64,000 bases of DNA, taken from contig OY754982.1 in assembly GCA_963576475.1 (NCBI GenBank), positions 8,968,261 through 9,032,260 on the forward strand, read 5' to 3'. The notes under the pieces are model-generated. The model was not told the origin of the DNA, ran no database searches, and worked only from the letters and a program-made list of their open reading frames with translations. Positions 1 to 22,700 of the stretch are shown one piece after another. Position 1 is the first letter of the stretch. Each line of letters opens with the position of its first letter. Both the position numbers and the translations under genes were made by a program. The stretch is from Molanna angustata (lineage: Eukaryota; Arthropoda; Insecta; Trichoptera; Molannidae).

Positions 1-21
1 AGTAAATAAATAAAATTATAG

Positions 22-261
22 TTATTAAATAAAATTAGAGTTCTAAATAGCCCACTTTGCCAGTGTGGTGATAAGGATGAGACAATTGATCATGTATTTT
101 TTAACTGTAAAAATAATTCCGCCTTCAAAAATATATACAAACAATTAATTAAAATCACTCACCAATCTCCACTTAATATCCAACATCTTTTAACTCCTAA
201 TAATTCACGTGTACTGTCCGTTATTTCAAAATTCCTTTCATTGAATGACATAAATTTATAA
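22..261 (+). pseudogene. 3' end of a LINE (non-LTR retrotransposon) ORF, relic
   Basis: An open frame runs to the stop at 259-261 and reads as the C-terminal tail of a LINE reverse transcriptase. It contains the Cys/His knuckle C-x-C-G followed by DHVFFNC (Cys codons at 58-60 and 64-66, His and Cys about ten residues later). This CxC...HxxxxC tail is typical of jockey/R1-like elements. The frame is stopped upstream at 19-21, so only the terminal 80 or so codons remain. It lies in the GSK3 intron that opens the window. The family call rests on the knuckle pattern only. Confidence 0.6.
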
Positions 262-562
262 TAAAATAAACTTTTCTCCTATGACATGAAATAATTGGCA
301 CATAGCATTCTTTACAGGGTGAATTGCCTTAAACTATAAAAAAAACTTAGTAAATTTTATTTGTGTATAATTCACAATCATTCCTCACTGCAATTCATTT
401 TGATTATATCACATTTTTTAATTTTTAGTACAATGAGATCCTTATTTGTCAGTTTGTGACTTCTCCCAATACAATGAAAATATAAGTAATTTTAATGTAA
501 ATAGATTATTGTAAGATATGTTTTCACATTGAATTAATATTAATATCTATTTATGTTTTCAG

Positions 563-9576
<9,014 letters not shown>

Positions 9577-12500
9577 GTATCGAGCCCCGCCTCCTTCATT
9601 CCAATCGGACACGGCTCTCCTTGACCACGACACCAACAGCTCAATGAAAACAACGACTCGGGGGATTAATAAATTAATATTGTGAAGGGGTCGTTGCTTT
9701 GAAACATGATCAGAGGAGAGACTCAAATGAGATGATGCCGCGGTGGAACGGAATGAATTAACGTTTATGCCTATGTTGCCTTGGTATTGTTTGTGTTTTG
9801 TGTTGGATTTCCCGCTGTCGAAGAATATTTCATTCACCATCCATATCTGGATATATGAACTGAATTGCAGAGACAGAATCTTTATTAGAAACGTCTCATG
9901 GAACTATGTAACCAGAAGTTATACTTAAAACTTAAAATAAAATATATCATTGTGGACTGCTCGGATTTGTGTCATTGAATATGTTGTAAATAACGTAACA
10001 CTGAATTCATAATTTAATATAACAAAAACAAAAGGCAGAGAGCTGTAATACAATGTCCACGGAAAATTTAAGTATATTGTCAATTTGGATCGGTTCCCGT
10101 AGTCGTTGTTTGGCTTTTCTATATATTTCACACAATACGCACCACAAAATGCAGATTGTTGGATGTCCGAGGGACACGAGAAGGACGCTGCTAAGTGTAA
10201 TAATAACACCAAGAACGCAGTCGGAGATGAACAACGAAACGACGTGCCATGTGATAGACATGGAAATAAGTTACGGATAGAGAACGACTTGTGCTGCGTG
10301 CAATACAAATATTACACACTTAGGATATTCTACTTTATTATAATTTCAAATTCAAATTAGTTTCGATACGGAAACTCACATCTTGGACCAAGTAACGAAA
10401 GAGAAATAATATGATGAGACATTAGATCAATTCCAAGGGAGAATCGTGAAATATATTATATACAAGTGCAATGCGCGCAACGCAAACTGAAATCAAATAT
10501 ATATATAACATACATATATATATATATATATTATATATTTAACCAATACAGAGTTTGAGATTGTTTTATAAATATAAACGTGATGGTTTAACTATTATTA
10601 TTAATATTATCATTTGTTGATAACAACATTAGGAAAATTGATGATTTTGTTTTAATTTAAATGGTGTTTTATGATTAATTATATCGACTAAATAAAAAGA
10701 TTAGGGGTCTTTAGGGGCCTCATGTTGAATTTACGAGTTTGATATTTCATTATTATAAAGCATATAGATTTTAATAAATATATCCGCCCCTCTACACACG
10801 AGGTCTATATAAATAAATAAATAAATAATATGTATGTATATATAAATACATATGTACGCTGTGCACACCATATATTTACCACATTGTAAATTTTTTCAAG
10901 TTTGACAAGCTTTTTCTTATACCTTACATAGCTGAATGTTTTAGCTAGAATATTGAAATAGTGGACATTATATTATTAAATGGGAGGATTAAGATATAAG
11001 ATAAATAGTATAATAATAATTAAATAATATGGAAAACACAACCTAAGAAATAAATAGTTTTGAACAAAGTCATCAATTTGATATTTGCTTTCATATCCAA
11101 CAACAAATAAAGTTTACGTAATAATTTTAAATATATATTATATTTTACCAAATTGACGATTTATACATCATTCATGTATAATTACATGTGTTTATTTTAT
11201 ATACTGTACTAACGATTCAATACCGTTAAACTTCTGTTAAACTGTAAGTAAATGAGACGAGTGAATATATTAATTGAGAAAAGTCAAGAAATTGTTATTA
11301 ATACATTTTCATTTGTCTATTAAAATGATATCTCTACGTACAACAGATTCAAGAAGAATTTTATGTTTTTTTTTAAATAATAATGGACGGTTTAATATTT
11401 TTTTTTCTTTCCCTAACTATGTGTTAAAAATTGTATAGTGTATTTTTTTATTTCCATTTCAAGTTACTATTTTTTTTTATAAATAATATCATTAAATTTT
11501 CATCATAATTTTGTGAGTAAAATGATGGTTTATACAAAATGAAATGTAATAAATAAAATTGTCTAAAATATTAATAACATCATTAGTGGCCGATCTGGAG
11601 GAAATTGTAATAATGGAGGTTTAACTGTTGTGTTTATGTACTATACATTTTTAAATTATTTTCCGTCAATGTGGATATAATTTATTGTTCATGAATAAAA
11701 TTGACATCTGTGCATTTTGAATGAAATATTATTGTCCCATGTCGCCTAAAGATATTCCTGCCTTAGTCGTTTACTTAATACACTCACCCTTATCTTAAAT
11801 CAAGAGTGTCATTTATATTATAAATGATAGTAATTATTCGTCATTGATAGGTTCATTCTTGTTTGAATTATTTGTCATTGATATTTTCATTTGTGTTTGA
11901 ATTATTTGTCATTATAGATTCATTCGTGTTTTACAGCCCCATGTGATAAACTTAAAATCATTTTGTTTGTTAGGTACTCGGTGTATATATGTGTAGAACA
12001 TTTATTGTCATCTGTTTTAAAAATCCAAATGTATCGAAAGCGCTGCAACTAATCAGTCATATTGAATAATCTTTTGAAAATCATAAATTATCTGTTAGGT
12101 GTTAATTTGTTATTGCAACATTCAGGACTTACTTATATATAACTTTCAACCCTTATGAAATTTTTAAACTAAAATTATTTTATGTTTTAATCTATTGGCA
12201 ACTAGAATATAAACAGAATAATAAAATGATGACATAACAGACACTACACAATCATCTCAGTCTGGACACTGATGATTGTTATATAAAAATCTTATGACTA
12301 TTGGACATATTTCATCAAATTAGCAGTATGTAGAATTAAGATGTACTGTCCTCATATATGTGTACATGAACTTAATGACATGTTAGGTTAGGAATGTTTG
12401 TCGAAAATGTGAGGTTTCAATTTGTTCGACAATTTCTCCATTTTTCTCATTTAAACGATGAGTTATTTTATAAAACAATTTGTTTATAAAAACTCTATGT

Positions 12501-13166
12501 ACATAAATACATTATATAAAATATAAACAAGCGTCGTCTCATAATGCTGTAATATTACTTATGACTTGTTATGTCTCAATAAATATAGTTACTGATAATA
12601 ATTATTCTATTATTTACCATGTATTCTAATTTTACAGTAATAGCACAGAATATAATAAAGGCACCATCAGATTATATCCAATGATCACAGAAACTTTAAG
12701 TGGTAAGTACCGAATCTTGATATGTTGTTTTATTACAAAAACAACAAATAATACATATATCAAGACTTTATGGAATCAAATAAATTAATGATCGAATACA
12801 TACTTTTTCAATTGAATCTTGGCGGTGTTATAACATTTACAATAATAAAAATTAGAAAAAATAATGTTTCTTTTTGATTATTTTGGTTGAAGATATTTCA
12901 TCTTGGAACGTGTAATCTATTTTTGGATGCTTAAGTTTTTATTTATCTTCAAGATAGATCAACATGAAAATGAAACAGACATACCACTACCAACATAAAA
13001 ATAGTATTAATTACTCGGGTTAATAATTTATACTTCTGAGTATAATTCAGTTAAAGGTGAATGTACCTAGTAATATCCTTAAATACAATGTTTTAATTTT
13101 TTTTGCAAATGTTTTATTGATAAAAGATTTTACATACTACAGATCAACAATTCTAATTGCACAGTA
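9577..13166 (+). other. GSK3 3' UTR and downstream non-coding DNA
   Basis: No coding sequence is recognisable after the GSK3 stop. The first AATAAA is at 9936-9941 and more occur downstream, so the 3' UTR end cannot be fixed. AT dinucleotide runs lie near 10500-10540. A 65-nt block flanked by tttacag and gtaagt (12638-12702) could be a non-coding exon. Short open frames at 9743-10360 show no family pattern. Confidence 0.5.
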
Positions 13167-13225
13167 TGGTTGACTGGTTGACTGGTTGAAATTTCCTATG
13201 GGCAATAAGTCCATCACATAATAAT
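13167..13225 (+). mobile_element. SINE core fragment
   Basis: GACTGGTTGAAATTTCCTAT then GGGCAATAAGTCC matches the conserved core (GTTGGAAGAAATTGCC then GGCAATAA) of the SINEs in this window. No head or clean tail remains. Confidence 0.45.
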
Positions 13226-13394
13226 AAACAAATACATAGCTTATTACTATCATAGCTTTTTAAAATGAAACCATCAGTTGACTGTGTAAGTGCTGTATTA
13301 AGATTATGAATCCGATTCTGCAATAAATTTTATTTCTGTTCTATCGTAATTATCATTTATTATCAAACATATTTCTTTTATCAAAAAATATGTC

Positions 13395-13540
13395 GATATA
13401 TAACTTCTTCCGGTATCTTGTCAGATTCCCCCAACAAAACAACTCCTCCACGCTCTTAATTCCCATCCATTGCAGAGCCATGAAATTCTCTTCCTGCCAA
13501 CACCCCATTTTCCCTCGATTTTTCCCTTAATGATTAGATG
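13395..13540 (+). pseudogene. Degraded LINE C-terminus
   Basis: YLVRFPQQNNSSTLL then NSLPANTPFSLDFSLND resembles the LINE tail ..WNSLPANVFP..F.L..FK, with the Trp codon turned into TGA. Broken and short, so only a relic call is possible. Confidence 0.4.
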
Positions 13541-14163
13541 AAGTAATTTATATAAGTAATAAGTTTGACACCTTTCGAATTTTGATTTTCGTTGTCATTT
13601 CTCTCTCAATTCTGTCTCTCTGGAGCACCATATAAATAAATAACTATATTTCTTAATTTACTAAAAACAATTAAAAAAAACGGTGACATGGACGATTTAT
13701 ATTTTTTTTGTAAATCTCTCATCTACAAATATTGTCAACTTATTTAATCACAAATCTTTTTACAAAGTACTTCTTCTATTTTTTTATCTCAATGATTAAT
13801 TTATCAAAATATAAAAACTAACGGCCTATTACTATTTGATATGTCATATACTAGCTCAGTCAAATGAAGATTTTTATGATATTTACAGTTAAATGCTAAA
13901 GACAGATTATTTTTATCTTTTCTTTGATCACTCATTTATTGCATATTTTTGTTTCTTGGAAAATGATTTAACTATCATTTATTCAAAACTTAATTGCAAT
14001 TAATAATAGTATAAAAGAATTTTGTTAAGAAATGCCAGATCTCAATACTTTATTATTCATTGTAGGCATAAAATTTTATAAAAAAGGTATTTAATTCTTA
14101 TATCCGATGTCAGAACTAACTGTTTGAAATTTGATCAATTAAATTTTTTATGACACGTTAAAA

Positions 14164-14344
14164 TGCCCCCAAGTCAAATTGAAAACGCTGTTCGTTTTCG
14201 CCAAGCGCTAATTTTTTTTGTATGGGATTTGACGTTTGTTGTTTGTTATTGTAGAAAAAATTTCTACAGCAAACGTCAAATCCCATACAAAAAAAATTAG
14301 CGCTTGGCGAAAACGAACAGCGTTTTCAATTTGACTTGGGGGCA
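14164..14344. mobile_element. Foldback (MITE-like) element with 75-bp perfect arms
   Basis: Left arm 14164-14238 (starting TGCCCCCAAGTCAAATTGAA) and right arm 14270-14344 are exact reverse complements over 75 nt by eye. The 31-nt centre contains a smaller hairpin, GTAGAAA..TTTCTAC. There is no coding capacity. Flanks (taaaa / atgta) show no convincing target duplication. Perfect arms suggest a young insertion or recent copying of one arm onto the other. The superfamily is unknown. Confidence 0.85.
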
Positions 14345-15986
14345 ATGTACCTATTTTATTTATTTAATTGTTACTTGACTAGAAATATAAATGTGCAGTA
14401 TACAAATATACATAAACATTGAATTCATTAAAATATATTTAGGAATCTGCATATTTTGCGCTGAATGTATAAAAAATTCAAAACAATGGATGAACCTATG
14501 AATGCCAGCAATAAGGATGATACAACAGAATATCAAATTGCCAGAAAAGAACCAGTTTGTAATGTGATACAATCTGGTTAACATTATGAATGCTATCTGA
14601 ATATCATACTGCCTTGTGTCACGCTATTTTAACTAATATTGAACAGTGTGTACCAAAATATTGTTCCACACTACTTGTGTGTATACTAGTTATTTTCTAT
14701 TTCTATATATAATTATTATACATGTATAGGGTATTTATGTAGTTAGGTTAGTCTCTTTGGGCGAAAGGGTAATAATCAAAAATGTGTGCGTGCGCGAGAA
14801 CATTTGACGTCTCATTATTATGAAAGAGGTTATTACTGAACGCTGATGATATGTACAAAGTTATAGGAGAATCAATATAATAGAAAAAAAATAAAATTGT
14901 AATTAAAAATAAAAACTCTTTTTTAAAAATACGTACATGTTAATGTCACGCGGAAAACATAATTGTTTGTCGATTTTTGCTTTAACAAACTAGTATCGTG
15001 TATATTGTAAAGGAACCCGTGCACAAATCATTTTTTATGTCTATTTTACAACAACTCATTTTGGAATAACACTGAGTAATTTATGTTTAAAAAAATCAAT
15101 GATACATTTTTCATAATTAACATATTTTCTACAATGAGAAATAATTTTAACTTTCTGTGTACGAAAAGTTCTTTAAATTTTGCTTTAAACTGTGTTTTAT
15201 AGATTTACTAAAATACTATCTAAAGAATATACCTTGTATTCTAGGTAATGTTTTTTCTGATTTTCAATGAAGAAATGCATTATTTTAATTTTTGTTCATA
15301 TGCAAACAAAATTAAAGAATCCTTCCACAACTTAAAAAAAAGGGAGATACTTTGACTTTGTATAAAAAAAGTATAATAAAGATTCTAATATTTTCAAGTA
15401 GTTAAGAATTGTGTTTCTATATTCCAGAGTCTAAATATAGTATAGCATTATAATATTGTTCTCCATATTTACCGTTTTTGATTCTCAGTTTTTCTTTTTG
15501 TAATATTTTAAACAAACTGTTTTAGTTTCGATTTTACTGTTAATTTTATTTTTTACTTGTTAAATTGTTTTATGTTTTAACCCTGAAATATGGCTTTTAC
15601 TTTGTAGAATTTGTTTTAAAATTAAGTTTAAATATTATTTTCATAAAACAATACTGCTACAAACATTTTTATTAATAAATTCTTTTAAATACATTTTGAA
15701 ATCATCCATTAGCACATTTTATTTACTTTTTTTTTTTTTTTTTATTCTGTCTATGGCCCAATCTTACAGTTAACCCATAAAAAAATCCAACGTTTTTGTT
15801 TCATTAGTTTCCATCCTATTTCAGTATAATATATTACTAAATTAATAAATTATTTGAGGTAATTTGAGTAACTTTTGACTGATGCATAGTAAACAAAATT
15901 CATAGAAAATCTGCATTGAAATACACAACAAAATTGAATCTCCCTGAACTTAGCCTTGTTTTAGTACTCGATGAATAGTGGGCTAA
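14345..15986. other. AT-rich intergenic DNA
   Basis: No gene or repeat recognised; the 74-aa open frame at 14360-14584 (minus) has no family pattern. Confidence 0.6.
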
Positions 15987-16170
15987 AGGCTAGCGTCCAT
16001 ACAGGTGCAGCAGACAGAGCAGATTTTTGTCTATTAGCAACAATTATAGCAATAATGTGCACGCTCCGTACGATGCTGATTGATCAGTGGAATTCCTATC
16101 TATAGAATACTAAAATTCGTGTGATACACTGCGTCTGATCCGTTCACTACACCTGTATGAATGCTGGCCT
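15987..16170. mobile_element. MITE with TAA target duplication (PIF/Harbinger-like)
   Basis: The termini AGGCTAGCGTCCATACAGGT and, reversed at the right end, AGGCCAGCATTCATACAGGT form 20-bp inverted repeats with three mismatches. Directly outside both ends is TAA (15984-15986 and 16171-16173). A 3-bp TAA/TTA duplication is the Harbinger hallmark. 184 bp, no coding capacity. Confidence 0.7.
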
Positions 16171-16254
16171 TAACTGTTACACTGGGCCAATATGAAGATG
16201 TATTACTGTTCATGCATTTTATTTATTTATTTATACATCTTTTTGTACATAATA

Positions 16255-16325
16255 TAAACAAATATAATTGTACACTGGCGGGCTTATTGCCATTAGGCAA
16301 TTTCTTCCAACCAACCAGAACCATT
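16255..16325 (-). mobile_element. SINE core and tail fragment
   Basis: The minus strand reads GGTTGGAAGAAATTGCCTAA then TGGCAATAAGCCCGCCAG. It is nearly the same as 34295-34400, including the TGTACAATTATATTTGTTTA stretch after the core. Confidence 0.65.
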
Positions 16326-19300
16326 TTCATGCATTTCAATGCATTTTCTTTTTATTTCCAAGCATTTTTTTTTGACCAGTGATATAATTTAATTAATATA
16401 AAAATATGCAAACTCAAAGTTAAAAATCCTAAAGCGTTTATTACCTAGTTTGATAAATATTAATAGACCTATGTGTGCTGAAGCAATATTTATCTTGCTT
16501 GTACCATTATAATACAATTGTTGTTAAAATTAATCTCATTATTGTTTTTAAAAGTATGTACGTAAGTACCTACCAAATAATAATTAAATTAAATATTTTG
16601 TATTATTTTTGTGCTTGATTCTGTGAATTCATTTGTTTTTTATTGTACGATTTTCCTAAACATTGCATATCTTCAGGGACCGTTTTCTTTATCTGTAATC
16701 TTCTGCTGGCCATCAAATATATATTTTGATATTAAGTATAATAATTAATGGAATATTTATTCAATTTAGTCATTTTGTTCTCATTTCAATTATGTTAATT
16801 ATTTTAACAGGGTTAATACTTCTTTAGGATATGCCTTCGTTCCTATAAATTGTTCAATGACCTGTTTTTTGAAGAGTAAATAATTTTAGTGATATATTAT
16901 ATAATATTATCATGGTTAGCCGTCTATAGAATTGATATTGTATATAAAGTTTAGGAAGAACTATGATCAAAAGTATTTAGGTTTTCTTGTTAATCATTTG
17001 TGAAAATTTATCAAAATCTGAGAGGTAGTTTCGGAAAATTATTAATTGTTTGAAGATGAAAACAAAATTTGTTTCTCTGTTTTGTAAGTTTTAAATCTCT
17101 GCAAAAAAGGAGTGACTTTGAAATAAATTATATATTTCTGTTATATTTTAATAAAAACAGACTTTGCTTTGATTGATAATAAAAAAATTCTAGTAATACA
17201 AGTAGTTGGCTGTAAAATCTATGTATTGTCACATTTTTTAATTACAAACATCAGTCTCTGAATTACAACTCACTCCTTTTGTCAACACTTATTTTAAAAA
17301 TAAAATGGGTTTATAAAATTGAACAACCTGATAGGTGTTTTTAAATTTCGTATTAAAAGTGTAAAATATATATTTGTTTTGAAGAAGTGGATATAAAAAT
17401 TGTGCGTACAATCTTTTTACTTGGTTGTTGACTTTTTGGTATTTTGAATTGTACATTGAACTTATTGTTTAAGCTAAATTAAGATCTTGATTTGCCAAAG
17501 TCTTTTTCAATTTCCATCTTGAATTGTACACATTTTTACGTACAAGCAGTATAAGAATAGTTAGTCACTATTCTGTTTGGATGTTGAAATATGTGTCATG
17601 TGTGTTCCACTTGATGTGTGATCTAAATCTGACAAATGAATATTTTTAATTTCCTCTTAACTGAATTCACTGAATGAAGTGATTCGTAATATTGGTTATT
17701 CGGTAACGATATGATGTAATTCACCAATTTGACCACTGACGATTTATATTTTGCATAATATTTTGAAGACTATCAACAATTGGGTTATATAGGTAGTTCA
17801 CTAGTTTTAACTATCTAGAATAAGACCAGTTTTGAAGTAAACCTACCCACAAATGAACATTTGTGGAGGACAGATATTATTCTTATGAGCAAATAAAATA
17901 AAATACACATTCACCTTCATTATATTATGGTATTTTATCAATTTGAATGCTGATATTAGTTTTTGTTTAATCAATCCATGTGTATATGTTATAAAATTAC
18001 GGTATGTGTTTTCTTTTAATTATAAATTGTAATACCTTGTATAAGCACACATCATTATTTATATCTTGCTATTAAAATAGTGAGAATATTTTAACATATA
18101 ACATTATAGACAGCTTTATCTGTCAAATAATATCATAGCTAATGTCACACTATATATGTGTAAATATTGATATGAACGAGAGAGAAAGAAATTTATATAT
18201 ATAATATAAATATATATATTAAAATTATAATAGGAGTTTGGTAATCATGGACACGTTTCTATAAACCTGAATGATGTAATAGTCAATATGATATGTTGTG
18301 GATTAGAAACACCATTTAATGTTAACATTTTGAATGTGGAGGCAATTAACATTTTATATTCTCTACAAATAATTGTAACACTGAAAATATATATTTCTTA
18401 GCACTTTCTAGATTCTAGTCTAACAGGGAAATTTATGTTTATATTTTTTTATCAATAAATATCTGAATGTATTTATCTATAGTAAAAAGACAATTTGCCT
18501 TTCATTTGGTGTACTTTGATTCTTTGTCGTCGACAAAACAAACGATGCCGATCGATACTGAAAATATTATAGCAAATAAAATAAAGTAAATAGTTTTTAA
18601 TCCGATTAGATACAGTAAGCAGCGAGCGTGTATATGCATTTTTTATTCCATGAAAATGATTAAATATATATTAGATGTTTTAAAGCATGTGGAAGTTCTT
18701 TCTGGTAATAAGATTGCAGTGAAGTAAATGTTAACCAAAATTATGTATAAATTTCCCGCAAGATTAATCTGTAGTATTTCTAGATCCTTCAGTGTTTTGC
18801 CTCACAAAATAAACTGTTTCCACCCTGCTTTTATATAATAACTACAATGTTTTGTAGCTATAGAAATTTTATTCTTAATAAATTATTATGTTTAGTCATA
18901 ATCTGAATCCACTTAAGACATTTTTGGCACAATATTTTGTCTGGAGAACAAAGTTTTCAAGGAAAGATATGACATGATTGTTGTCGTTATGTTGATGCTG
19001 TGAATAAATATTGTTTTGTGTTTGAAAGAATGTGATATCGACAATGATGAATGAATGTATTATATATTGATAACGATGAAGAGTGTTGTGCAGTTATTAG
19101 GTTATTTGTACAAATGTAATCAATTTTGTTTCTCAACAATGGCATTATTGGATTTTAATTGGATTTATTAATAATAAATAGATAAATAATATAATCAATC
19201 TTACGCAAAAAAAAATTATAAATCTGTTTGATAGACTTGAGTTGATCGCAGTCCCATGCCGAGTTATAATATCACATTATATATATATGTAGTGATTTAA

Positions 19301-19826
19301 AATGTACAGTTTTATTTTTACAGTAAATAACTTGAGTTGAAACACGTGTATTTAATTATTGAATAGATTTGTTTAATGTATTTTAACTATAGAATTTCAA
19401 ACGTTTTATTATGTTTAAATGCATTATCAAATAATATTATATGTACAGAAGATAATATCTTTTTAGTAAAGACACTGATTAATTATTTTCTTTGTGTAAA
19501 AAATTGTAAATGGTTGTTTTGTGTTTCAACTTTAATATTATGAGGTTTGAGTGCATTCAATCATTATATAATGTAATGTAATGTAATGCCATATGTCAAA
19601 TGTGCATTATCATTTTGTAACTACAATTGAAATATTTTTGTTTGATTACTTCTAAAATTTATGTATTGTATTAGACCATTATTTGCTAATCCACATTAAA
19701 TTAAAACGTATCTTAAAAGTATCATTATTGTGTTTGATTTATTATCTTACTCACTTTTTTACAACTCCCTCCAAACTCATTTACATATAGTCCAACTGTC
19801 GATTCGTTCATGAGAATTCAATTCTC
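16326..19826. other. AT-rich intergenic DNA
   Basis: About 3.5 kb with no recognisable gene. Simple AT runs lie near 18195-18225 and there is a short (AATGT)n run near 19570. Confidence 0.6.
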
Positions 19827-19830
19827 TTAA

Positions 19831-21042
19831 CCTTTTCCGTGCTACGCGTATGCTAAACAATGTAACACCTCAGTGCGGCGCAATTTTCGGACAAAATTGA
19901 AATCGTCATATCTCAATAACTACTCACCTGAGATACTTGAAATCTTCGACAAGAATATTCGTTTTTAGCTGTTCTAAATGTTGAATACAATTTTTTGTTT
20001 ATTTTGTGTTTCTGCATACTATTTAACTGATTTTTTCAACATTCCAGCTAACAAAAACATAACTAATTAGCAAAAAAATATCACATAGGTAAAAAAAGAC
20101 ATAGGAAAGAATATAGTGAATAAAAATCATCTTAAAATTCATGAATTTTTAAGTATTTCTTCGAAAACAAACAGTTTTCAACAATTGCTTAGTGCCTTAT
20201 ACGTTTGTATGAAGTTTATCTGTGAGCGCTTTGACCTATGCGCCGCTGCACCGTAATTTATCAACTTATAGTATAAAATAGTCATAAAATAATTGGTTGT
20301 TATAAATAATACTGTAATAAGTCAACAAGATCTGGAGAACTTTTTCGAAACATTTATAAAAGCAAAATTCATTCATAATAGCAAAAAATATTCAATGTAT
20401 TTTGTCTATCACTTAGTAGGATTTTAAAAGTTGGTGACACAAAAAATCGAAGTTACTCTCAAAAACACATGAACTTTAAAAAATAGTAATTTTGAAATAT
20501 GAATCAACGTTAAAGACACAAATAAAATATAATTAAATAATAAGATTAATTGCTCATTGTTTTACGTTCATATTAGTTAATAATGCTCTTATTGTCAAAA
20601 TAAATAAATAAACAAAAACATATAAATTTACAGCAAAATACTTTGTTTTTATATAGGTACTAAATAAAAACCGAACATAAATAATATTTTATTAAACCGG
20701 CGCACAATCTATACGGCCTCGGATATGGGTTATACGCAACATTAATATCCATACAAAGCGGTATCTCAGTGCGGGTCTCGATTATGTCTCGAGATGAAAT
20801 AGATAAAAAGTAAACACTCTACCGCCATCTACCAAATTTTTTTAAAATTTTTTTAAAATCATATTTACTTAGATAAATGGTTCAGCTACACGATGTAATT
20901 ATTATATTTTGGATATGTCGATAAATAAGATTTCTACAGCGAGTTTAAGTGGAGCATTGTCCATCACGATAACCTATCGTGATCCGCACTGGTGTAGCAC
21001 ATGATTCATCACGATAACGTATCGAGATTAGCACTGAAACGG
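19831..21042. mobile_element. TTAA-flanked non-autonomous element (piggyBac-like)
   Basis: Bounded by TTAA at 19827-19830 and 21043-21046. Termini CCTTTTCCGTGCTA and, reversed, CCGTTTCAGTGCTA are short imperfect inverted repeats. Near the right end lie two copies of a palindromic block, ATCACGATAACCTATCGTGA (20964 on) and ATCACGATAACGTATCGAGA (21008 on), each followed by a GCACTG-type motif. No transposase ORF. TTAA duplication is the piggyBac signature; assignment is inferred from ends only. Confidence 0.65.
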
Positions 21043-21164
21043 TTAATGAATCGACATTATTAAGCCAAGATGCGTGTACGAAGGAAAATTTTGTATGGTG
21101 TAGTGGACTTTTTGCAAGCTAATAACACCAACTAGAGGCCTCGCAGCATATATGTTCCTATACA

Positions 21165-21985
21165 TGGATTTACTCAGAATTCGGAGTAGAACATTTTATG
21201 TGAGTTTTGTGTGTGTGTGTCTGTCTGTCCCCCCCTTATAACTTTTGATCCGCTTAATTTACAGAGCCCAAAATTTCAGAATATATAAACAGTTATAGGC
21301 TTACAAAACTTTTATACTCAGAATTGTGAATTTTTGTTTCAGTCAGGGGTTATCAACTTTGGAAATATTGGTTAATTTTTGCATATATCTCAGAAACCAT
21401 AAAAGCTAGAACGCTGAAAATTAGTATAAACATAGACAAATACAAAATCTCAAATTTATTTTTTCAAAAAAATTTCAGGGTTTCTCAAACATTTTTTATT
21501 AAAAAAAAAAAATTTATGATAAATTTATGAGTTTAACTGCCTATATTTCCAATTTTTTTAAAAATTTCGAAAAAAGCCGAAACACCCCAACTAGATAATT
21601 TAATTTTCTATAAAAAATATTAATATTGTACCTATTAGCAAATCTCAATTTTTCTCTAACAATTTTTATAAAAATTGAATTTAGTGACGACATTGCTTCA
21701 TACAATTTGTATGGCAGTCGCTTATACACAATATGTAAGAAGACTTAATAGTTTTATATGTACCTACTTAATATCCAAACATACATACAGAACCATCATG
21801 CTGTTTTCATATTCCGGGTAGGAAAAGAGGACTGACCTCCATACTGTCCTATCTTGACATACATGCCAACATATGTTAAAATTTTCAATAATTTGGATTT
21901 ATGGGTTTACAGTTTGATTCTTATTCTTCAACTAAACATACTATCGCTATCGACAGTTGGATCTCATGTGTTACATGCAACTAGT
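21165..21985 (+). repeat. Dispersed repeat X, copy 1 (about 820 bp)
   Basis: Similar along its length to 51503-52335 in the same orientation. Shared blocks include ACTCAGAATT.GGA.TAGAACAT, CATAAAAGCTAGAA.GCTGAAAA, GGACTGACCTCCA..T.TCCTATC..GACATACATG and CAGTTGGATCTCATGTGT near CAACTAGT. No ORF. Both copies end at ACTAGT. The family is not recognised. Confidence 0.7.
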
Positions 21986-22604
21986 ATAGAAATATAAAGG
22001 TATAATTAAATCAAATGATTACTAACAGTTCTTGATGGAACTCTATATTTTTTACTTGACATTGTCTGACTTTCGTATCGTAGATGGTATCCCAAGATAG
22101 AGGATATTGGAAAAGTTTATAAGAAGCCTTTGTCTAGCGGTGGAACGAATATGGCTCGTAATTAGTACCTAATGTGAAACTTCATACAGCAGGTAAAACA
22201 ACAATTGGCTACTATGAACCCTGAGCAGTGGTGGGTTTAACTGACAACAGAAAACTTGCTTTTTATTTTAAAAAGGGAATATGCAATACAATATTTTTAA
22301 ATGTTTAAAGCTTCCAGTACACAATGGCCCATGCACGGCCACGGCAGGCTATCAATGCCTGCCGGCGAAAAGGTGTTAACACAATGATCCATTGCTCATT
22401 ACCGCATACTACCATATAATCTGTGCCGCATAGCAAAGAGTATATAATACCTACGGATACCGCATAGCGAGGCACTGACGGTGGACATCGAAGTAATCTC
22501 GGCTGCGGCAATTTATTTGTATACTGCGTACAACTACTATATGAGTGTGCGCCGGAACAAAGTAATAAAAAAATGGCTATACTATGTGAGTGTGTACCGG
22601 AATA

Positions 22605-22700
22605 ATTCTGGTCGGTTGGAAGAAATTACCATTTGGCAATAAACCCGCCAGTATAGGTACAAATTATATGTGCAAGAAGTTACAAATAAAACATACATCG
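22605..22700 (+). mobile_element. SINE core and tail fragment
   Basis: GGTCGGTTGGAAGAAATTAC, CATTTGGCAATAAACCCGCC and the tail TACAAATTATATGTGCAAGA match the copies at 34295-34400 and 16255-16325. Confidence 0.6.
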
